Shown here: positions 4,029 through 6,454 of the stretch, in pieces
Layout of the letters: each line of letters opens with the position of its first letter
Numbering within the stretch: position 1 is the stretch's first letter
Made by a program: the position numbers and the translations under genes
NCBI GenBank assembly: GCA_022361135.1
Contig: JAKSBM010000133.1
Location: 1 to 6,454 of the forward strand
Direction: 5' to 3'
From: Desulfobacterales bacterium
Lineage (GTDB): Bacteria; Desulfobacterota; Desulfobacteria; Desulfobacterales; Desulfobacteraceae
Length of the DNA stretch: 6,454 bases
The notes under the pieces: model-generated
The model's database searches: none
Seen by the model: the letters and a program-made list of their open reading frames with translations, nothing else
What the model was told of the DNA's origin: nothing

Positions 4029-5024
4029 ATGAAAAGGTTATTTGCAATTGTTGCCGCTCTGGCTGTTGTTCTGTCTGTTTCCGCCAGCGCATACGCCGGT
4101 AAAGTCACCATGCGGGTTGGTGACATCGAAAATGTTAAAAACCTGGGCGCCATCGCCCTGGATCGTTTTGCCAAAGAAATTAAGGAAACCAGCGACGGAA
4201 AAATCAAGGTAAAGGCATTCCACGCCTCCCAGATGGGTTCTGCCAACAAGCAGCTCCAGCTGGTAAAGTCCGGTACCCTTCAGGCCTTCCGTGGTTCCAT
4301 CTCCTGGCTGGCCCAGTTTGATACTGCGTTCTCCCTGCTGGATTTCCCCTTTACCCTGGACTCTGCCGCCGCCGCCAAGCTGGTTGCCGAGTCTCCTGCC
4401 CTGGAAAAACTCAACGACAAACTGGCCAAGGATCACGGCATCCGTTACGTCACTGCCGGCTGGACCCGTCTGCCCCGTCAGATTCTGGTATCCAAGCCCG
4501 TTGCTTCCGTTGAAGATCTGAAGAGCGTCAAGCTGAGAGTTCCCGAAGCGTACTCTTACATTGAATCCTTCAAAGCCGTAGGTGCCGCCCCCACCCCCGT
4601 GGCCTTTTCCGAAACCTACCTGGCCCTGAAGCAGGGTATTGTCGACGGTGCTGAAAACCATGTTGAATCTCTGTACAACATGAAGTGGTACGAAGTGGCC
4701 AAGCACCTGGTGGTTACCGACCACAGCTACGACATCACCGCCTTCATCGTAAATGACAAATGGTGGCAGGGACTGTCCGCCGATCAGCAGAAGATGATCG
4801 TGGACACCTGGAACGACGTGGACGAATGGTATGTCACTGAAAATGCCAGCCTCCAGAAAAAATACATCGACCTGATGGTGAAAGAAGGCGGCGTTCAGAT
4901 TCACAATGTGGATAAAAATGCCTTCATCTCCAGAGTTGTACCCGATGCCATGAACAGAGCCGAAGAACACGGCGAATGGGAAAAGGGTCTGTGGAACGAA
5001 ATCGAAGAAATGCTGAAAAAGTAA
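4029..5024 (+). CDS. dctP: TRAP transporter periplasmic solute-binding protein (DctP family)
   Basis: A complete 331-residue binding protein that captures a solute, normally a carboxylate, in the periplasm and delivers it to DctQM. Residues 1-23 form a signal peptide (MKRLFAIVAALAVVLSVS...) with a likely cut after AYA. The family hallmark lies at residues 168-210: KLRVPEA with Arg170, the position that clamps the substrate carboxylate, then AFSETYLALKQGIVDGAEN ending at Asn210. Arg150 in LPRQILVSKPV is a second typical ligand-site position. Length and order fit the family. AAGGAGG (4012-4018) precedes the ATG by 10 nt. Five of ten Arg codons are CGT, whereas the nearby M24 gene mostly uses CGG; this suggests high expression, as is normal for binding proteins. 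The gene is followed by an intercistronic hairpin and then dctQ and dctM. Substrate could be a C4-dicarboxylate, a keto acid or another organic acid; the sequence alone does not decide. Confidence 0.95.
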   Translation: MKRLFAIVAALAVVLSVSASAYAGKVTMRVGDIENVKNLGAIALDRFAKEIKETSDGKIKVKAFHASQMGSANKQLQLVKSGTLQAFRGSISWLAQFDTAFSLLDFPFTLDSAAAAKLVAESPALEKLNDKLAKDHGIRYVTAGWTRLPRQILVSKPVASVEDLKSVKLRVPEAYSYIESFKAVGAAPTPVAFSETYLALKQGIVDGAENHVESLYNMKWYEVAKHLVVTDHSYDITAFIVNDKWWQGLSADQQKMIVDTWNDVDEWYVTENASLQKKYIDLMVKEGGVQIHNVDKNAFISRVVPDAMNRAEEHGEWEKGLWNEIEEMLKK

Positions 5025-5066
5025 TTTAGGCATTTTACGATTTTCATGGATTCTTAAGTGAATCAG

Positions 5067-5104
5067 ATCAGGATTCCGGTCGGAGTGAGGGCCGGAATCC
5101 TGAT
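5067..5104 (+). other. Intercistronic hairpin between dctP and dctQ
   Basis: A 15-bp stem with one G-U pair (5067-5081 with 5090-5104; core ATCAGGATTCCGG / CCGGAATCCTGAT) encloses the 8-nt loop GGAGTGAG. It starts 43 bp after the dctP stop codon and ends 7 nt before the first dctQ ATG. There is no T tract after it (TCCCGTATG follows), so it is unlikely to be a strong intrinsic terminator. The likely role is to protect the 3' end of dctP mRNA, giving more binding protein than membrane subunits. Confidence 0.7.
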
Positions 5105-5110
5105 TCCCGT

Positions 5111-5611
5111 ATGTCGGGTATCAAAATATTCAAAAAAAATGGGCAAATCATGAATAGTTTTCTCAAACGATTGAATGGGGTATATGTTGCGGCGCTCTTA
5201 CTCTCCTTTGTGGTGATTATCTCCTGCGTCATTCTTCAAATCATTTCCAGATACGTATTTAACCAGCCCTTGATCTGGACCGAAGAGATTTCACTCTTTG
5301 CCTTCTGCTGGTTTACCTTCCTGGGCTCGGCGGTGAGCAGCTGGGAGGACAATCATCTGGAAGTCGACTTCTTCTACAACCGCATGGGCCAGGCCGCCCA
5401 GAAGTGGGTGGAAGTCTGCATCAAAATTTCAGTTACCGTCCTGTGCGCCTACATGAGCTACGATGCCGTCCTGGCCATGAAAAGCCAGATGGGAATCACC
5501 TCGGTTGCCGTCCGGCTGCCGATTCCCCTCTATACCCTGGCCATTCTTCTGGGGTTTGTGGGCATGACGATTTTCACCCTGTACCACCTGGTTCAGAAAA
5601 TTAAGAGCTAG
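5111..5611 (+). CDS. dctQ: TRAP transporter small membrane subunit (DctQ family)
   Basis: The small integral membrane subunit that partners DctM in the cytoplasmic membrane. Counted from 5111 it has 166 residues with four predicted membrane helices near residues 24-46, 59-78, 101-122 and 138-160. The family signature is clear: RYVFNQPLIWTEEISLFAFCWFTFLGSA (residues 47-74), followed by NHLEVDFF. The start is uncertain. The ATG at 5111 sits 7 nt after the intercistronic hairpin with no Shine-Dalgarno, and an in-frame ATG at 5150 (MNSFLKRLNGVY) would give a 153-residue protein beginning just before helix 1, as many DctQ proteins do, but it too lacks a good ribosome-binding site. Weak initiation would fit low-level expression relative to DctP. 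It lies 86 bp after dctP and 61 bp before dctM, in one operon. Confidence 0.9.
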   Translation: MSGIKIFKKNGQIMNSFLKRLNGVYVAALLLSFVVIISCVILQIISRYVFNQPLIWTEEISLFAFCWFTFLGSAVSSWEDNHLEVDFFYNRMGQAAQKWVEVCIKISVTVLCAYMSYDAVLAMKSQMGITSVAVRLPIPLYTLAILLGFVGMTIFTLYHLVQKIKS

Positions 5612-5672
5612 GGCAGGGCCCCCAGCCAAAACCGCGCGCACATCGCAATAATAGATATACGAGGGTAATCTG

Positions 5673-6454
5673 ATGGGAAGTATTTTATTTCTGTTCGTCT
5701 TTATTATCTTGATGATCATTAAGGTTCCCGTGGCATTCAGCCTGGGCCTTTCCTGCATCTTTTATTTTGTCACCAACGGGGTTCCCCTGGAAACCGTTCC
5801 CCAGATCATGCTGGGTACCTTTGAGTCCTTTACCCTGCTGGCCATTCCGCTTTTCATGCTGGCCGGACAGATCATGAACATGGGTGGGGTCACCGAAAGA
5901 CTCTTTGATTTTTGTAAAAAACTGGTGGGCCACGTTCCCGGTGGCCTGGGCCATGTGAATATTGTTTCATCCCTGATCTTTGCCGGTATGTCCGGGTCTG
6001 CCACGGCCGATGCCGCCGGCCTGGGTACCATTGAGATCAACTATATGAAGTCCGAAGGTTATGACCCGGCATTTGCCGCCGCCGTAACCGCAGCCTCCTC
6101 CACCGTGGGGACGGTAATGCCGCCTTCCCTGGGCTTTGTCATCTACGGTGCCATGACCGGTACCTCCATTGCAGGCCTGTTCATCGCCGGTATTGTTCCG
6201 GCCATGCTCATGACCTTTGCCCAGATGTTCATCGTCTACGTGGAAGCCAAGAAGAGGAACTTCAAGGTCTATCCCCGGGCCACCTTTGCCATGATCATTG
6301 CCGCCTTTGCCAAATCCTTTTTCCCCATGCTGACCCCCATCATCATCCTGGCCGGGATCATGACCGGGTTTGCCACCCCCACCGAGGCAGCGGTCCTTTC
6401 CGTGCTCTACGCCATCTTCCTGGGGGCCTATGTCTACAAGGAGTTGGATTTCAA
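5673..6454 (+). CDS. dctM: TRAP transporter large permease subunit (DctM family), 3' end outside window
   Basis: The reading frame is open from ATG 5673 to the window edge, giving 260 residues plus two bases. Family members are about 425-430 residues, so roughly 40 percent is missing. GAGGG (5661-5665) lies 7 nt before the ATG. DctM is the ion-coupled transport channel, an elevator-type membrane protein of the ion transporter superfamily. Visible signatures are AIPLFMLAGQIM (residues 57-68), GMSGSATADAAGLGTIEI (105-122), VMPPSLGFVIYGAMTG (148-163) and GFATPTEAAVLSVLYA (232-247). The N-terminus is a membrane helix (LFLFVFIILMIIKVPVAF), and further hydrophobic segments run throughout. With dctP and dctQ it completes a P-Q-M operon. 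DctQ and DctM are separate here and not fused. Confidence 0.95.
   Translation, partial: MGSILFLFVFIILMIIKVPVAFSLGLSCIFYFVTNGVPLETVPQIMLGTFESFTLLAIPLFMLAGQIMNMGGVTERLFDFCKKLVGHVPGGLGHVNIVSSLIFAGMSGSATADAAGLGTIEINYMKSEGYDPAFAAAVTAASSTVGTVMPPSLGFVIYGAMTGTSIAGLFIAGIVPAMLMTFAQMFIVYVEAKKRNFKVYPRATFAMIIAAFAKSFFPMLTPIIILAGIMTGFATPTEAAVLSVLYAIFLGAYVYKELDF

Noticed and set aside
4038..5033. 331-codon minus-strand open frame fully opposite dctP
   Set aside because: It mirrors a strongly supported gene. dctP avoids the codons whose complements are stops (TTA, CTA, TCA), so the antisense frame stays open. The translation is low-complexity Gly/Phe/Val-rich, without recognisable motifs.

Overview
The window looks like a stretch of chromosome from an anaerobic, sulfate-reducer-like deltaproteobacterium (Desulfobacterota, most likely Desulfobacterales). 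That placement is an inference from the gene set, the protein style, the moderate-to-high GC coding sequence (strong preference for GCC, CTG, CCC and CGG codons) and the AT-rich intergenic DNA. No rRNA, tRNA, CRISPR, transposase or phage gene is visible.

Layout. (1) Positions 1-308 hold the 3' end of a 3-hydroxyacyl/3-hydroxybutyryl-CoA dehydrogenase gene. It is followed by an 18-bp C7G7 palindrome and a textbook intrinsic terminator (361-406). (2) Positions 439-1638 encode a complete M24-family (Xaa-Pro peptidase-like) metallopeptidase with all five metal ligands. Its ribosome-binding site begins only 17 nt after the terminator's T tract. (3) Positions 1754-2524, minus strand and convergent with the peptidase gene, encode a nitrilase-superfamily carbon-nitrogen hydrolase with an intact Glu-Lys-Cys triad and a good sigma-70-type promoter (2582-2610, minus). 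(4) Positions 2812-3270 encode a small protein of unknown function with a signal peptide. (5) Positions 3271-4028 are a 758-bp non-coding stretch. It contains a GntR/FadR-type operator-like palindrome, a promoter candidate with a palindrome over its -10 box, several potential RNA hairpins (two of them mutually exclusive) and a terminator-like hairpin directly before the next gene. (6) Positions 4029-6454 hold a TRAP transporter operon in the order dctP (periplasmic binding protein), dctQ (small membrane subunit) and dctM (large membrane subunit, cut by the window edge). A 15-bp intercistronic hairpin separates dctP from dctQ.

How the genes work together. DctP, DctQ and DctM form one secondary transporter that takes up a carboxylate-type solute using an ion gradient. 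The dehydrogenase belongs to fatty-acid or C4 acyl-CoA metabolism. The peptidase and the amidase/nitrilase are stand-alone hydrolases of unknown physiological substrate. The genes form separate transcription units and do not amount to one pathway.

I did not find a convincing new multi-gene system. The least explained parts are the long structured leader upstream of dctP and the secreted orphan protein at 2812-3270.
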